From positions 28,901-92,900 of the forward strand of contig NZ_AUDK01000021.1 in assembly GCF_000425425.1 (NCBI RefSeq): a DNA stretch of 64,000 nt, in the 5' to 3' direction. The stretch comes from Flavobacterium daejeonense DSM 17708. GTDB taxonomy: Bacteria > Bacteroidota > Bacteroidia > Flavobacteriales > Flavobacteriaceae. Position 1 is the first letter of the stretch, and the number at the start of each line of letters is the position of its first letter. Made by a program: the position numbers and the translations under genes. Positions 23,464-33,451 of the stretch are shown here, one piece after another. Below the pieces are notes generated by a model. It did no database searches, had not been told where the DNA came from, and saw nothing but the letters and a program-made list of their open reading frames with translations.

Positions 23464-24936
23464 ATGCTAAAGAGCTTCAAATTATCAATGCTATCCTTGC
23501 GAATTCGAATCTTTCTTTCGATGATCGTTGTGATAATTGTAGCTTCGGTTTTACTGGCTTCGATTTCTATTATTCAGTTTAAAAACGAAGCTATGGAATA
23601 CCATCAGGAACGTTTGGAACGCAAGGAAAATGCGGTTCGAGAACACATCAATTACATTCTTTCCACGACTACTTATCCTTTGACAACCGAAAATTTGGAT
23701 TTGATTTTTAAGGATAAAATTCATGAATTAGCTCACATTCATAATATCGAAATCAATATTTATGATTTGGACGGAAACTTACTAAAATCTTCCAAAGAGA
23801 CCTTTTCGGTGGACAAAGTAGCGCCACCCATTCCCAAATACATTCTGAAACTGGTTCGTTCTTCGATTGAAAAGCGTTATGTGGATATTACGACCATTAA
23901 CGGCATTAAAAATCGCTCTTCGTTTACCCAAATTAAAGATGATAAATTCAAACCGCTGGGGGTTTTAAATATTCCCTATCAGGAAGATGACGGTTTTTAT
24001 GATAAAGAATTACATGGTTTTCTCATCCGGTTGAGTCAGGTGTATTCTTTCATGCTGATTGTCGCTTTTGCTTTGGCTTATTTCCTTTCTTCATATATTA
24101 CCAAATCACTGAAAACCATTTCGGATAAATTAAACGAAACGCGTTTGAACAAAAAAAATGAAAAGATTTTAATTACTGCCAACAGCAAAGAAATCAATTT
24201 GTTGATCGCCGGTTATAACCAAATGGTGGACGAATTAGAAAAAAGTGCCATTAAATTAGCGCAAAGCGAAAGGGAAGAAGCCTGGCGCGAAATGGCCAAA
24301 CAGGTGGCGCATGAAATTAAAAATCCGCTGACACCAATGCGATTGACAGTGCAAAGCTTCCAACGTCGATTTAATCCGGATGATCCGAATATTTTGCAAA
24401 AAATGAAAGATTACTCCGAAACATTAATTCAGCAAATTGATACGATGAATTCGGTGGCTTCGGCATTTTCTAATTTTGCTTCGATGCCGGCACAGCAAAA
24501 CGAAACGCTGAATGTGGTTGAGGTAGTCGAATTGGCCTTAGATATTTTCACCGAAAATCAAATTGTTTTTGAAAGTGAAGCGCCGGAGATAATTTCGAAG
24601 ATCGATCGTACCCAATTAATCCGAATAATTACTAACTTAGTAAAAAATGCCATACAATCGATTCCGGAGCAACAAGAGGACAAGAGGGTAGCTGTTTCGG
24701 TCAAAAAAGAAGATAATAATGTGCTAATTGTTGTAGAAGACAACGGAATCGGGATTAAAACGGAGGATATACATCGTATTTTCGAACCTAAGTTTACCAC
24801 CAAAAGCAGTGGAATGGGACTGGGATTAGGAATTATAAAGAATATTATCGAAAACTATAAAGGCAGCATCAACTTTGAAACCGAATACGGAAAAGGAACA
24901 CGTTTTACAGTTTCGCTACCCATTATTAACTCTTAA
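23464..24936 (+). CDS. Sensor histidine kinase, NtrY-like
   Basis: A 490-residue inner-membrane kinase. It has transmembrane helices at about residues 14-34 and 196-213 flanking a periplasmic sensor domain, then a HAMP linker (SSYITKSLKTISDKLNETRL), the phosphoacceptor histidine in VAHEIKNPLTPMRLTVQSFQ (about 281-300), and the ATPase domain with NLVKNAIQSIPEQ, VVEDNGIGIK and GMGLGLGIIKNI. No response regulator gene is adjacent, so it is an orphan. The enoyl-CoA hydratase starts 9 bases after its stop, suggesting one transcript. Confidence 0.9.
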   Translation: MLKSFKLSMLSLRIRIFLSMIVVIIVASVLLASISIIQFKNEAMEYHQERLERKENAVREHINYILSTTTYPLTTENLDLIFKDKIHELAHIHNIEINIYDLDGNLLKSSKETFSVDKVAPPIPKYILKLVRSSIEKRYVDITTINGIKNRSSFTQIKDDKFKPLGVLNIPYQEDDGFYDKELHGFLIRLSQVYSFMLIVAFALAYFLSSYITKSLKTISDKLNETRLNKKNEKILITANSKEINLLIAGYNQMVDELEKSAIKLAQSEREEAWREMAKQVAHEIKNPLTPMRLTVQSFQRRFNPDDPNILQKMKDYSETLIQQIDTMNSVASAFSNFASMPAQQNETLNVVEVVELALDIFTENQIVFESEAPEIISKIDRTQLIRIITNLVKNAIQSIPEQQEDKRVAVSVKKEDNNVLIVVEDNGIGIKTEDIHRIFEPKFTTKSSGMGLGLGIIKNIIENYKGSINFETEYGKGTRFTVSLPIINS

Positions 24937-24945
24937 ATCAACACA

Positions 24946-25728
24946 ATGAGCTACCAAAACATTTTGATTGCAAAAGAGCATAATATTGCAACCATTACCA
25001 TCAATCGACCTGAAAAATTAAATGCTTTAAATAAAGTTACCATTGCCGAATTGCATCATGCTTTTTCAACTCTGGAAATGCTTCAGGATGTTCGCGCCAT
25101 TATTTTGACCGGAAGCGGCGAAAAAGCCTTTGTGGCCGGAGCAGATATTGCCGAATTTGCCGAATTTTCAGTAGAAGAAGGTATTCAGTTATCGGCTCAG
25201 GGACAGGAAACCTTGTTTAATTTTGTCGAAAATCTTCGGGTGCCGGTTATTGCAGCGATTAACGGATTTGCGCTGGGAGGAGGCTTAGAATTGGCTATGT
25301 CCTGTCATATTCGTGTAGCTGCTGAAAATGCTAAAATGGGACTTCCGGAAGTTTCTCTGGGCGTGATTCCCGGTTACGGAGGAACACAGCGTTTGCCGCA
25401 GCTAATTGGCAAAGGACGTGCCTTAGAAATGATTTTAACCGCCGGAATGATTTCGGCTGAGGAAGCTTTCCGAGTAGGATTGGCAAATCATATTTGTAAA
25501 CAGGCTGAGCTTTTGGATTTCTGTAATGAATTGGCACAGAAAATCATTAAAAATTCTCCGGCAGCTATTAGTATGGCGATTCATGCGGTAAATGCCAATT
25601 TCAGAGAAGGGGAGAATGGCTATGAGACCGAGATTAAATCCTTTGGAAAATGTTTTGGAACCGTGGATTTCAAAGAAGGTACCAAAGCCTTTTTGGAAAA
25701 AAGAAAAGCGGTTTTTACAGGAGAGTAG
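24946..25728 (+). CDS. Enoyl-CoA hydratase/isomerase family protein
   Basis: A 260-residue crotonase-fold enzyme, probably hydrating enoyl-CoA in fatty acid degradation. The oxyanion hole and active-site stretch are AGADIAEFAEF (about 65-75), INGFALGGGLELAMSCH (about 104-120) and MGLPEVSLGVIPGYGGTQRL (about 131-150), with both catalytic-type glutamates (in GGLELA and LPEVSLG). Length is normal. It follows the kinase by 9 bases; no other beta-oxidation gene is nearby. Confidence 0.93.
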   Translation: MSYQNILIAKEHNIATITINRPEKLNALNKVTIAELHHAFSTLEMLQDVRAIILTGSGEKAFVAGADIAEFAEFSVEEGIQLSAQGQETLFNFVENLRVPVIAAINGFALGGGLELAMSCHIRVAAENAKMGLPEVSLGVIPGYGGTQRLPQLIGKGRALEMILTAGMISAEEAFRVGLANHICKQAELLDFCNELAQKIIKNSPAAISMAIHAVNANFREGENGYETEIKSFGKCFGTVDFKEGTKAFLEKRKAVFTGE

Positions 25729-25758
25729 TTTTCAAAAATTAATAATCAAATAAATAAA

Positions 25759-26157
25759 ATGTCATACGAGCCTATTTTTGCGCTTTTTTGGGAAAGAGTA
25801 AAACAGAGTATAGAAGATAAAACTTTTGCCAAATTAACGCTGGCAAAAACCATTGGCGATACCGAAATCAAGAATGTTTATGTTCGTCCGGTTTTACTGG
25901 AGAATGATGTGATGCAAATGTCGGTTATAAGCCGTTTTAAGACCGAAGAGACCGAAAGTTTTCATTCTTTGGAGGAAATCTATCCTGTTTTGTTTTCGTT
26001 GATGAATAAGCCTTTTTTAAGCGCTTTGTTATTTACCAGCGAACAGGATGTGGTTTTTAAACTCAATAAAAAACGCGCCGGTAGTATTACGGAACAAGCA
26101 CCGACTTTCCTGAACCCTTCAGATGTGATTCTGGAAATGAAAGCTAAGGGGATTTGA
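25759..26157 (+). CDS. Conserved-looking protein of unknown function
   Basis: A 132-residue soluble protein without signal or membrane segment. It alternates helices and strands (for example TIGDTEIKNVYVRPVLLEND) and ends with a helical DVILEMKAKGI. I do not recognise a family. It lies 30 bases after the enoyl-CoA hydratase and could be the third gene of the same transcript. Confidence 0.7.
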   Translation: MSYEPIFALFWERVKQSIEDKTFAKLTLAKTIGDTEIKNVYVRPVLLENDVMQMSVISRFKTEETESFHSLEEIYPVLFSLMNKPFLSALLFTSEQDVVFKLNKKRAGSITEQAPTFLNPSDVILEMKAKGI

Positions 26158-26222
26158 TTTCAGATTGAAGGTTTGTGAATGCTGAATTTTGATTTAAAGA
26201 ACTAAATAAAACATTTTAGTGC

Positions 26223-26975
26223 ATGAAAAATTTATTGGTAATTGCTTTTATTCTTTTTAAAAGTTCAATTATTGGGCAGGAATTGTCAGATAAAGAAATT
26301 ATTAATAAAGCTGTTGCATTCTTAAAAGTCAATGAAAAGAATCTTTTGGCTGATAAAATTTGCTTGAAAGCACTTCCGAATCAAAATAATAAAGTAATTG
26401 TTGTTTTGCCAGTTATTAGTAATCGTGATTCGGAATGTGAGGAATGTTTTGATATTGACAATAACCTATTGGTGTGGAATAAAAACACCAAATCAATTGA
26501 ATTCAAATACATCAAAAAAGCGGAATGGACTTCGGATGCTTTGAGATTTGATGAATTAAAGATTGATACAGGACTTTATTATTTGAACAAAAAAACCAGA
26601 GCTTTTGGTATAAGATATAGTTATAGCGGAAGTTCCAGTGTAAATCCATTTAGTTTAAATTCAATTAATCTTTATTGTTTTAAAAACAACCAAATTGTTG
26701 AAGTATTGCATGATTTTGAACTTGAAAAATCGAATGGTGAAAATGGTGGTGGTTGTGAAAATGCTTCATTTGAAACTTCAAAAAGTGTTTTTGTTATCAA
26801 TACTAATTTAGCAGATAAGTTTAACGATATTATTGTCAAAACGAAGTTCAAAGACTATTCACTTGATGCCAATTGCGATAAAGAAATCATCAAAAAACAG
26901 AGTTCAAAACAAAGCGTATTAAGATTTGATGAAAAACAAAAAATGTATGTTTTAGTCCCTAAATTACTAAACTAA
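26223..26975 (+). CDS. Secreted protein of unknown function
   Basis: A 250-residue protein with a Sec signal ending SSIIGQE (about residue 19). It has four paired-looking cysteines (ECEECFD, CFKNN, GGGCEN, DANCDK) and beta-rich sequence with little domain identity. I recognise no family. It is single, with AT-rich surroundings, and is followed by a strong terminator at 26983-27010. Confidence 0.7.
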   Translation: MKNLLVIAFILFKSSIIGQELSDKEIINKAVAFLKVNEKNLLADKICLKALPNQNNKVIVVLPVISNRDSECEECFDIDNNLLVWNKNTKSIEFKYIKKAEWTSDALRFDELKIDTGLYYLNKKTRAFGIRYSYSGSSSVNPFSLNSINLYCFKNNQIVEVLHDFELEKSNGENGGGCENASFETSKSVFVINTNLADKFNDIIVKTKFKDYSLDANCDKEIIKKQSSKQSVLRFDEKQKMYVLVPKLLN

Positions 26976-26982
26976 GAAACAA

Positions 26983-27010
26983 CAAAGCCACTCTTTTCGG
27001 AGTGGCTTTG
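26983..27010 (+). terminator. Terminator shared by convergent genes
   Basis: CAAAGCCACTC (26983-26993) pairs perfectly with GAGTGGCTTTG (27000-27010) around TTTTCG. T-rich tracts follow on both strands, so it can serve both the secreted-protein gene (+) and the efflux operon ending at 27058 (-). Confidence 0.85.
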
Positions 27011-27057
27011 TCTTTCATTAGAGGTGTTTTTTAAAGACTATCAAACTTTAGACGAAA

Positions 27058-28509
27058 TTAATTCCATCCACCGCCTAATGATTTGTACATGTTAACTTTA
27101 GCAGCTAACTGTTCTTTTTTGGTTTCCACCAATTGTAATTTAGATTCCAAAGCATCGCGTTGGGTTAATAAAACTTCCATATAATCGGCTCTGGCCGCAC
27201 TGAAAAGTTTGTTAGTGATTTCAATAGAATTGGTCAAAGCCTGCACCTGATGTTCTTTTTGCTCGTAGCTTTTCTTCAGGTTATCAATTTTTGATAAACC
27301 GTTTAATACTTCGATATGGGCATTTAAAATGGTTTTTTCATACTCAAAAACGGCTTGCAATTGTTTGTCGTTAGCATTGTAATAAGCGGCTTTAATAGCA
27401 TTTCTGTTGATTAACGGAGCAACCATATCACCGGCTAAACCATACAATACGGATTCCGGCATCGTGGTAAGATATTTGGTCTTGAACGATTCTAAACCTA
27501 CACCAGCTCTTAACGTAAACGAAGGATAAAAATTAGCTCTGGCTGCCTTTGTATCCAGTTTGGCAGCCTGCAATTCATATTCTGCCCGTCGGATATCCGG
27601 ACGGTTGGTTAAGAGCTGTGAAGGAATACCAGCATAAATAGTATCTATTTTTTGCTCTATAAAATTATCTGAATTTCGGTCAATATGTTGCGGTGAACGA
27701 CCGATTAAGAAATTCAGTTTATTTTCGGTTTCAACAATTTCCTGTTTTACATTGTACAGTTCGCTGGTGTTTTTATACACTTCAGCTTCCAGTCTTTGCA
27801 CACCAAGAGCGGTAGCTTTGGCAGCCTGCATTTGCAAACGAATAATTGTCAAACCATTGTTTTGCAATTCTAAGTTTTTAGTCAAAATGGCCAGTTTGTT
27901 GTCTAAAGCCTGTAATTCATAATACGAATCAGCAATTTCAGCAATTAAGCTGGTAACCATGAAATTTTTACCTTCCATTGTAGAAAGGTATTCCATTACG
28001 GCAGCTTTTTTAGCATTACGTAATTTTTTCCAAACGTCCAGTTCCCAGGTTGCAAAAGCACCTACTTTGTAGTTTTGTAAGGGTTCCGGAAATTCTTCAC
28101 CAGGTTTGATTTCAGTATTGGCATCATTAGCACCCTGACTGGTATAACGACCTACTTTTTCTACTTCAGCAGCTGTCTGAATGCCTACAAATGGTAAATA
28201 TTCTCCTTTTCGGGCCTGAATCTCATTCTTATCCATATCCACTTGTTGCAACATGATGTTCAACTCCTGATTGTTGGTCAGAGCCGTTTCAATAAGTGCA
28301 TTCAGATTAGAATCATCAAAGAATTGTTCCCATTTTATCTGAGCCGAATTGGTAGTATCATTCGAAACAACATTCTGAAACTGTTTCGGTAAATCCTTTT
28401 TTTCATCGCGCACGGTTCTTGTTGGTACACAGCTTTGAAAAACCAGGGTAGATAAGGTCAGTCCCAGCACTGACCTTATGTTTATAAATTTGAAAATTGA
28501 ATTATTCAT
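27058..28509 (-). CDS. Outer-membrane efflux channel lipoprotein, TolC/OprM (NodT) family
   Basis: A 483-residue outer-membrane channel. The signal ends LVFQSCVPT, a lipobox with Cys27, as in OprM-type lipoproteins. Two OEP repeats follow, each with long helices and short strands; NRPDIRRAEYELQAAKLDTK (about 300-320) is the typical start of the second. Its start overlaps the RND pump stop by eight bases. It forms the exit duct for the tripartite pump encoded upstream. Confidence 0.95.
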   Translation of the reverse strand: MNNSIFKFINIRSVLGLTLSTLVFQSCVPTRTVRDEKKDLPKQFQNVVSNDTTNSAQIKWEQFFDDSNLNALIETALTNNQELNIMLQQVDMDKNEIQARKGEYLPFVGIQTAAEVEKVGRYTSQGANDANTEIKPGEEFPEPLQNYKVGAFATWELDVWKKLRNAKKAAVMEYLSTMEGKNFMVTSLIAEIADSYYELQALDNKLAILTKNLELQNNGLTIIRLQMQAAKATALGVQRLEAEVYKNTSELYNVKQEIVETENKLNFLIGRSPQHIDRNSDNFIEQKIDTIYAGIPSQLLTNRPDIRRAEYELQAAKLDTKAARANFYPSFTLRAGVGLESFKTKYLTTMPESVLYGLAGDMVAPLINRNAIKAAYYNANDKQLQAVFEYEKTILNAHIEVLNGLSKIDNLKKSYEQKEHQVQALTNSIEITNKLFSAARADYMEVLLTQRDALESKLQLVETKKEQLAAKVNMYKSLGGGWN

Positions 28510-31500
28510 TGTCTTCCTCTCTTTTCATTAATTTTTTCAATTGTTTGTTCATTTCTTTCAGCCTTAATTTGAGTTTGCTTTCGCCCTCACTAGCTCTCAT
28601 GAACTCTTCAGAAGCCGGTTCGTTATGTTCGTCCTGAATTAAAGTACGACCGTCGCTCATTTTAGCAAATATGTAATACAAACCTGGAATTACAAAGACT
28701 CCGAATAAAGTACCGATAATCATTCCTCCCATAGCTGAACCTCCAATGGTTCTGTTACCAATGGCTCCCGCTCCGGTTGCAATTACTAACGGAATTAATC
28801 CGGCGATAAAGGCAAATGAAGTCATCAAAATAGGACGGAAACGCAATTTGGCTCCTTCCATTGCAGCATCTACAATGCTCATGCCCTGAGCCCGCTTCTG
28901 GACGGCAACCTCTACAATCAGTACAGCATTCTTACCGAGTAATCCAATAAGCATGATAACCCCAATTTGGGCATAAACGTCATTAGATAATCCCATTAAT
29001 TGTAATAATGCGAATGAACCAAAGAATCCAACCGGTAATGATAATAATACGGCCAATGGTAATAAGAAACTTTCATATTGTGCGGCCAATACTAAGTAAA
29101 CGAAAATCAATACTACTCCGAATACATACAAAGCATCGTTTCCACGGTTTGCCTCGTCATAAGATAATCCTTCCCAGGCAATGTCGTATCCTCTCGGTAA
29201 TTTTAATTTAGCAACTTCTTTAATAGCATTAATGGCATCGGCACTGGTGTATCCTTTAGCCGGTAATCCACGAATAGCAGCCGAGTTGTACAAGTTGTAA
29301 CGGGTAATCTCGTTAGGTCCCAGATGTTTGGTTACTTTCATAAAAGAAGAGTAAGGAACCATTTCGCCAGTCTCATTTTTCACGAATAAATTTTCCAAAT
29401 CAGAAGGAATTCTTCGATATTCAGGGCCTGCCTGCGTATAAACTTTAAAGAACTGACCGAATTTGATAAAACCTTGTTCGTAAGTACTACCAATAAGGAT
29501 GTTCAAATTGTCCATTGCTTTTTTGATCGTTACGCCTTTTTGCATAGCCGCTTTATTGTCAATATCCAGTTTTAACTGCGGATAATTCGCTGAGTAGAAA
29601 GTAAATACTCCGGTAAGTTCTTTGCGTTTTTCTAATTCCGCAAGGAAATCGTTGTTTACTCTCTGGAATTCCTGATAATCGGTTCCGTTGGTTTTGTCCA
29701 ATAAACGTAAGGAGAAACCTCCAGAGGAACCAAATCCTGGTACTGCCGGCGGTTCAAAGTATTCAATGATAGCACCCAGATTTTTAGATTTACCTTCCAA
29801 TTCTTCCATGATTTCATGTACCGAATGGCTTCTTTCTTCCCAAGGTTTTAAGTTAATCAAACAGGTACCGGCATTCGAACCACGACCTTCGGTCATGATT
29901 TCATAACCCGCTAAGGATGATACAGAAGATACACCGTCGATTTCTTCACAAATCTTTTGTAATTTTCTGGCAACATCATTGGTACGCTCTAAGGTTGTTC
30001 CCGGAGGCGTTTGAATAATGGCATAAATCATCCCCTGATCCTCACTTGGGATAAATCCGGCAGGAAGCGCTTCATTGGTAAAATAAGTAGCAACACTAAA
30101 TCCAATTAGAATTCCAAAAGTAATTACTCTTCGGTTTACAATGTGTTTCAAAATTCCCACATAGTGACCTGTTAGTTTTTCAAATCCTTTGTTGAACCAA
30201 TCGATGAAACGATCAATAGGTGATTTTTTCTTGGCATGACCATGATTGTGTTTCAACAACATGGCACAAAGTACCGGTGTAAGTGTCAAGGCAACTACGG
30301 CCGAGATGATAATAGATCCTGCCATAGTAATGGAGAACTGACGGTAGAATACCCCAACAGGTCCTGTCATGAACGAAATAGGAATAAATACCGAAACCAT
30401 TACTAAGGTAATCGCAATGATAGCTCCTCCAATTTCACCTAATACGGCTTTTGAAGCTTTAAAAGGGGTGAGATGTTCTTCTTCCATTTTTACATGGACG
30501 GCTTCTACAACCACAATCGCATCATCGACCACTATACCAATGGCTAATACTAAGGCAAAAAGGGTAATCAGGTTGATGGATAAACCAAACATTTGCATGA
30601 CAAAGAAGGCTCCAATTAACGATACTGGTACTGCAATAACCGGAATTAATGTCGAACGCCAGTCTCCTAAAAACAGGAATACTACGATGGATACTAAAAC
30701 AAAGGCATCTCTAAGCGTGTCTATTACCTGTTCAATAGAGGCATTTAAGAAGCTGGATACGTCATAACTGATTTTGTAACCCACTCCCGGAGGAAGATCT
30801 TTTTCCAGTTCTTTTAATTTGGCTTTTACGGCCTTAATTACATCACTACCATTGGTTCCAAGGGTTTGTTTTAAAACGATTGATGCAGATGGTTTTCCGT
30901 CTAAGTTGTCGTAGATGTCGTAGAACTCACTTCCTAATTCCACATTAGCAATATCACCTAATTTGATTGCTTCACCATTTGCATTAGCACGAATGATGAC
31001 ATCTTTGTATTCCTCCGGAGTAGAATAACGGTCTCGGTAGGTTAATACATATTCGAGCGATTGTGATTTTATACCGGAACTTTGTCCAATTCTTCCGGGT
31101 CTTGCCAGAATACTTTGTTCCTGCATGGCTTCCATTACTTCTTCGGCCGAGATATTGTAAGCACGCATACGGTCTGGTTTTAACCAAATACGCATCGCAT
31201 ATTTACGGCTACCCAGAATTTGCGCGCTGGCAATTCCGTTAATACGTTGTATTTCACGAAGCATGTTTGTGTAGGCATAATTGTAAAGGAATTTTTCATC
31301 CATTCCATGCCCTTTTTTGCTGTATAAATCCACATACATCAACATACTTGGCTGAACGGGAGTAATGATAACCCCTTCACGTTGTACTAAGTCCGGTAAT
31401 AAGGGCATTACCTGGTCGACCCTGGTTTTTACCCTGATAACGGCGACGTTGGGGTCGGTTCCCGGTTCGAAAATAACACGAATAGTTCCTTCTCCCGCAC

Positions 31501-31750
31501 TGGTAGCATCAGAAGCAATATAACGCATTCCCGGAACCCCATTGATGGCAGTTTCCAGCGGAATCAAGGTTGATTTTACCAATACATCCGAACTTGAACC
31601 CGGATAAGCAATAAATATATTTACAGTGGTAGGTGCAATTTCAGGAAATTGCGAGATGGGTAATTGTTTGATGGCAAGCAACCCCATAAATACAATGATG
31701 ACCGAAATTACAATCGCTAAGACCGGTCTTTGAATAAACTTTTTAAACAT
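28502..31750 (-). CDS. RND efflux transporter permease, AcrB/HAE1 family
   Basis: A 1082-residue inner-membrane proton-driven pump with 12 expected helices and two large periplasmic loops. N-terminal FIQRPVLAIVISVIIVFMGL is typical. The proton-relay aspartate pair is in GIVVDDAIVVVEAVHVKMEE (about 405-424). The periplasmic porter motifs GPNEITRYNLYNSAAIRGLP and later LIVEVAVQKRAQG are of the hydrophobe/amphiphile type rather than heavy-metal (CzcA) type. The C-terminal tail is long, charged and coiled (about 1040-1082). Substrates cannot be predicted. Operon: adaptor, pump, channel. Confidence 0.96.
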   Translation of the reverse strand: MFKKFIQRPVLAIVISVIIVFMGLLAIKQLPISQFPEIAPTTVNIFIAYPGSSSDVLVKSTLIPLETAINGVPGMRYIASDATSAGEGTIRVIFEPGTDPNVAVIRVKTRVDQVMPLLPDLVQREGVIITPVQPSMLMYVDLYSKKGHGMDEKFLYNYAYTNMLREIQRINGIASAQILGSRKYAMRIWLKPDRMRAYNISAEEVMEAMQEQSILARPGRIGQSSGIKSQSLEYVLTYRDRYSTPEEYKDVIIRANANGEAIKLGDIANVELGSEFYDIYDNLDGKPSASIVLKQTLGTNGSDVIKAVKAKLKELEKDLPPGVGYKISYDVSSFLNASIEQVIDTLRDAFVLVSIVVFLFLGDWRSTLIPVIAVPVSLIGAFFVMQMFGLSINLITLFALVLAIGIVVDDAIVVVEAVHVKMEEEHLTPFKASKAVLGEIGGAIIAITLVMVSVFIPISFMTGPVGVFYRQFSITMAGSIIISAVVALTLTPVLCAMLLKHNHGHAKKKSPIDRFIDWFNKGFEKLTGHYVGILKHIVNRRVITFGILIGFSVATYFTNEALPAGFIPSEDQGMIYAIIQTPPGTTLERTNDVARKLQKICEEIDGVSSVSSLAGYEIMTEGRGSNAGTCLINLKPWEERSHSVHEIMEELEGKSKNLGAIIEYFEPPAVPGFGSSGGFSLRLLDKTNGTDYQEFQRVNNDFLAELEKRKELTGVFTFYSANYPQLKLDIDNKAAMQKGVTIKKAMDNLNILIGSTYEQGFIKFGQFFKVYTQAGPEYRRIPSDLENLFVKNETGEMVPYSSFMKVTKHLGPNEITRYNLYNSAAIRGLPAKGYTSADAINAIKEVAKLKLPRGYDIAWEGLSYDEANRGNDALYVFGVVLIFVYLVLAAQYESFLLPLAVLLSLPVGFFGSFALLQLMGLSNDVYAQIGVIMLIGLLGKNAVLIVEVAVQKRAQGMSIVDAAMEGAKLRFRPILMTSFAFIAGLIPLVIATGAGAIGNRTIGGSAMGGMIIGTLFGVFVIPGLYYIFAKMSDGRTLIQDEHNEPASEEFMRASEGESKLKLRLKEMNKQLKKLMKREEDNE

Positions 31751-31772
31751 TTTATTGTTTTTTTAAGGGTTG

Positions 31773-32855
31773 TTACTCGGCATAAACATCAAGATGTTTC
31801 ATTACATATTGTGCATTTTCAACTTTGAATTTTACTTTTTCATTGTTTTTAACCAATCGTAATCCGTCTAATAAAATGCGATCGTTTACGTCTAATCCTT
31901 TTTTTACTGTAAAAAGATTTTCTAAAGTAGCTCCGATTGTAATTTCTCTTTGTCTGACTACTCCGTTTTTATCAATAACAAAAACATAGCGCTTGTCTAA
32001 TACTTCAAAAGTTGTTTTTTGAGGAATGATTAATACATTTTTCAGAGGAACGGTCATTAATATTGTTCCGGTCTCTCCGTGTCTTAAAATTCCTTTTGGG
32101 TTAGGGAAAGTAGCTCTGAAGGCAATATTTCCGGTTTCGTTGTTGAATTCTCCTTCAATAGTTTCCACAATACCGGTGTAATCGAATACCTGATTATTAG
32201 CCATTAAAAGCTGAACTTTTTGTTTCTTACCTTGGTTAGCACTTTCCATGTAATTTAAATATTCGGCTTCCGGAACATTGAAGTAAACCCACATTTTGCT
32301 GTTGTCAGAAAGTGAAGTCAGTAGTTCACCTTCTTCCAGCATACTTCCTTCTCTGGCTAATAAATGATCCATTACGCCGTCAAAAGGAGCTCTGATAGTG
32401 GTAAATCCAAGATGTGTCGCTGCTAATTGGATTTCGGCATTGGCTTTGTCATATTTTGCTTTAGAAAGTGCTAATTCGTTTGGAGAAACTACTTTGCTGT
32501 CAGCCAAAAGTTTAGTGTTTTTGTATTCAATGGCCGCAACATTTCCTTCGGCTTTCGCTTTTTGTAAGTCAGCCTGATACACATTAGGCATGATTTGGAA
32601 CATTAATTGTCCTTTTTTAACCTTTTGTCCTTCGTCTACATTTATTTTTTGAAGGTATCCTTTCTCCATTGACCGCAATTCAATGTGACGGATAGAGTGA
32701 ATTTGACAAACGTATTCTTTAACTATTGAGGTGTCCATTGCTACCGGATTAGTAATCTGGAATGTCCTCTCTTCTTTTTTTTCTTCTTTGTGTGAATTGC
32801 AACCAACAGTGCATAGAATGGCCATAAGACCAATGAAAATTGAGGTTTTTTTCAT
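31773..32855 (-). CDS. RND efflux periplasmic adaptor lipoprotein
   Basis: A 360-residue membrane-fusion protein. The lipobox is ILCTVGCNSHKEE (Cys about 19). In order: first lipoyl half (GYLQKINVDEGQKVKKGQLM, about 66-85), a short hairpin of helices, second lipoyl half (FTTIRAPFDGVMDHLLAREG), a beta-barrel and the membrane-proximal domain (GLDVNDRILLDGLRLVKNNE). It bridges the pump and the outer channel. The pump gene starts 22 bases after its stop. Confidence 0.94.
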   Translation of the reverse strand: MKKTSIFIGLMAILCTVGCNSHKEEKKEERTFQITNPVAMDTSIVKEYVCQIHSIRHIELRSMEKGYLQKINVDEGQKVKKGQLMFQIMPNVYQADLQKAKAEGNVAAIEYKNTKLLADSKVVSPNELALSKAKYDKANAEIQLAATHLGFTTIRAPFDGVMDHLLAREGSMLEEGELLTSLSDNSKMWVYFNVPEAEYLNYMESANQGKKQKVQLLMANNQVFDYTGIVETIEGEFNNETGNIAFRATFPNPKGILRHGETGTILMTVPLKNVLIIPQKTTFEVLDKRYVFVIDKNGVVRQREITIGATLENLFTVKKGLDVNDRILLDGLRLVKNNEKVKFKVENAQYVMKHLDVYAE

Positions 32856-33011
32856 GATAATTATTTGTTTTTAGACGGTATGGTATGATGCGTTTTGAGC
32901 TGAGGTTGACAAACGACAGCTGTGCCTTATCTTTTGCTTGTTGTTAAAAACAACTACAAAGGATATGGTGAAATGAGTTTTTTAAAAAAAACTAAAAAAG
33001 AGGAAAGGGGA

Positions 33012-33443
33012 TCAAATTCGAAAGACCTCGAATAAGATGTAGCGTGGATTATTTGTATATAAATGACAAAATTCTTCGCGTACAGGCAAAGAATTATTGA
33101 TTTTATACGTAGGAATGATCCCCGAAGGCTGTTGCTTAAAATAAATGCTATAGCAACTTAATTTTTCTGTCTTTTTTTCAGGAGAGGCGTTTTCAACGTC
33201 TTCTTCTTCATTATCAGTAGTAATTTCTCTTCTTTTGAATAAATCGTTTTCAGGAAAAGATGAAGTAATGTGAAAACTAAGGAAGTAGTTTAAGAATTCC
33301 GTGTTTGTTGATTTACCTGAATTTGTATGATGACTGGAAGTAATAGTCTGCAAACTAGCTGAATGGAAATGAGCCATTAATTGTCCATTGCCAAAGAGTA
33401 GCAGCATACATAAAAGTGTAATATGTTTTATTGCTTTTTTCAT
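33012..33443 (-). CDS. Small secreted protein preceding the efflux operon
   Basis: From ATG 33443 the product has 143 residues: a Sec signal (KHITLLCMLLLFGNGQLMAH), then a histidine-containing segment with HFHS and SSHHTN, a Glu/Asp-rich middle (TTDNEEEDVENASPEKK) and two cysteines. I recognise no family; the reading frame at 33446 begins with TTG and is less likely. It has a very good promoter directly before it and lies 156 bases upstream of the adaptor gene on the same strand, so it may share the transcript. A metal-binding role is conceivable from the histidines but unproven. Confidence 0.65.
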   Translation of the reverse strand: MKKAIKHITLLCMLLLFGNGQLMAHFHSASLQTITSSHHTNSGKSTNTEFLNYFLSFHITSSFPENDLFKRREITTDNEEEDVENASPEKKTEKLSCYSIYFKQQPSGIIPTYKINNSLPVREEFCHLYTNNPRYILFEVFRI

Positions 33444-33451
33444 CAATGTTG

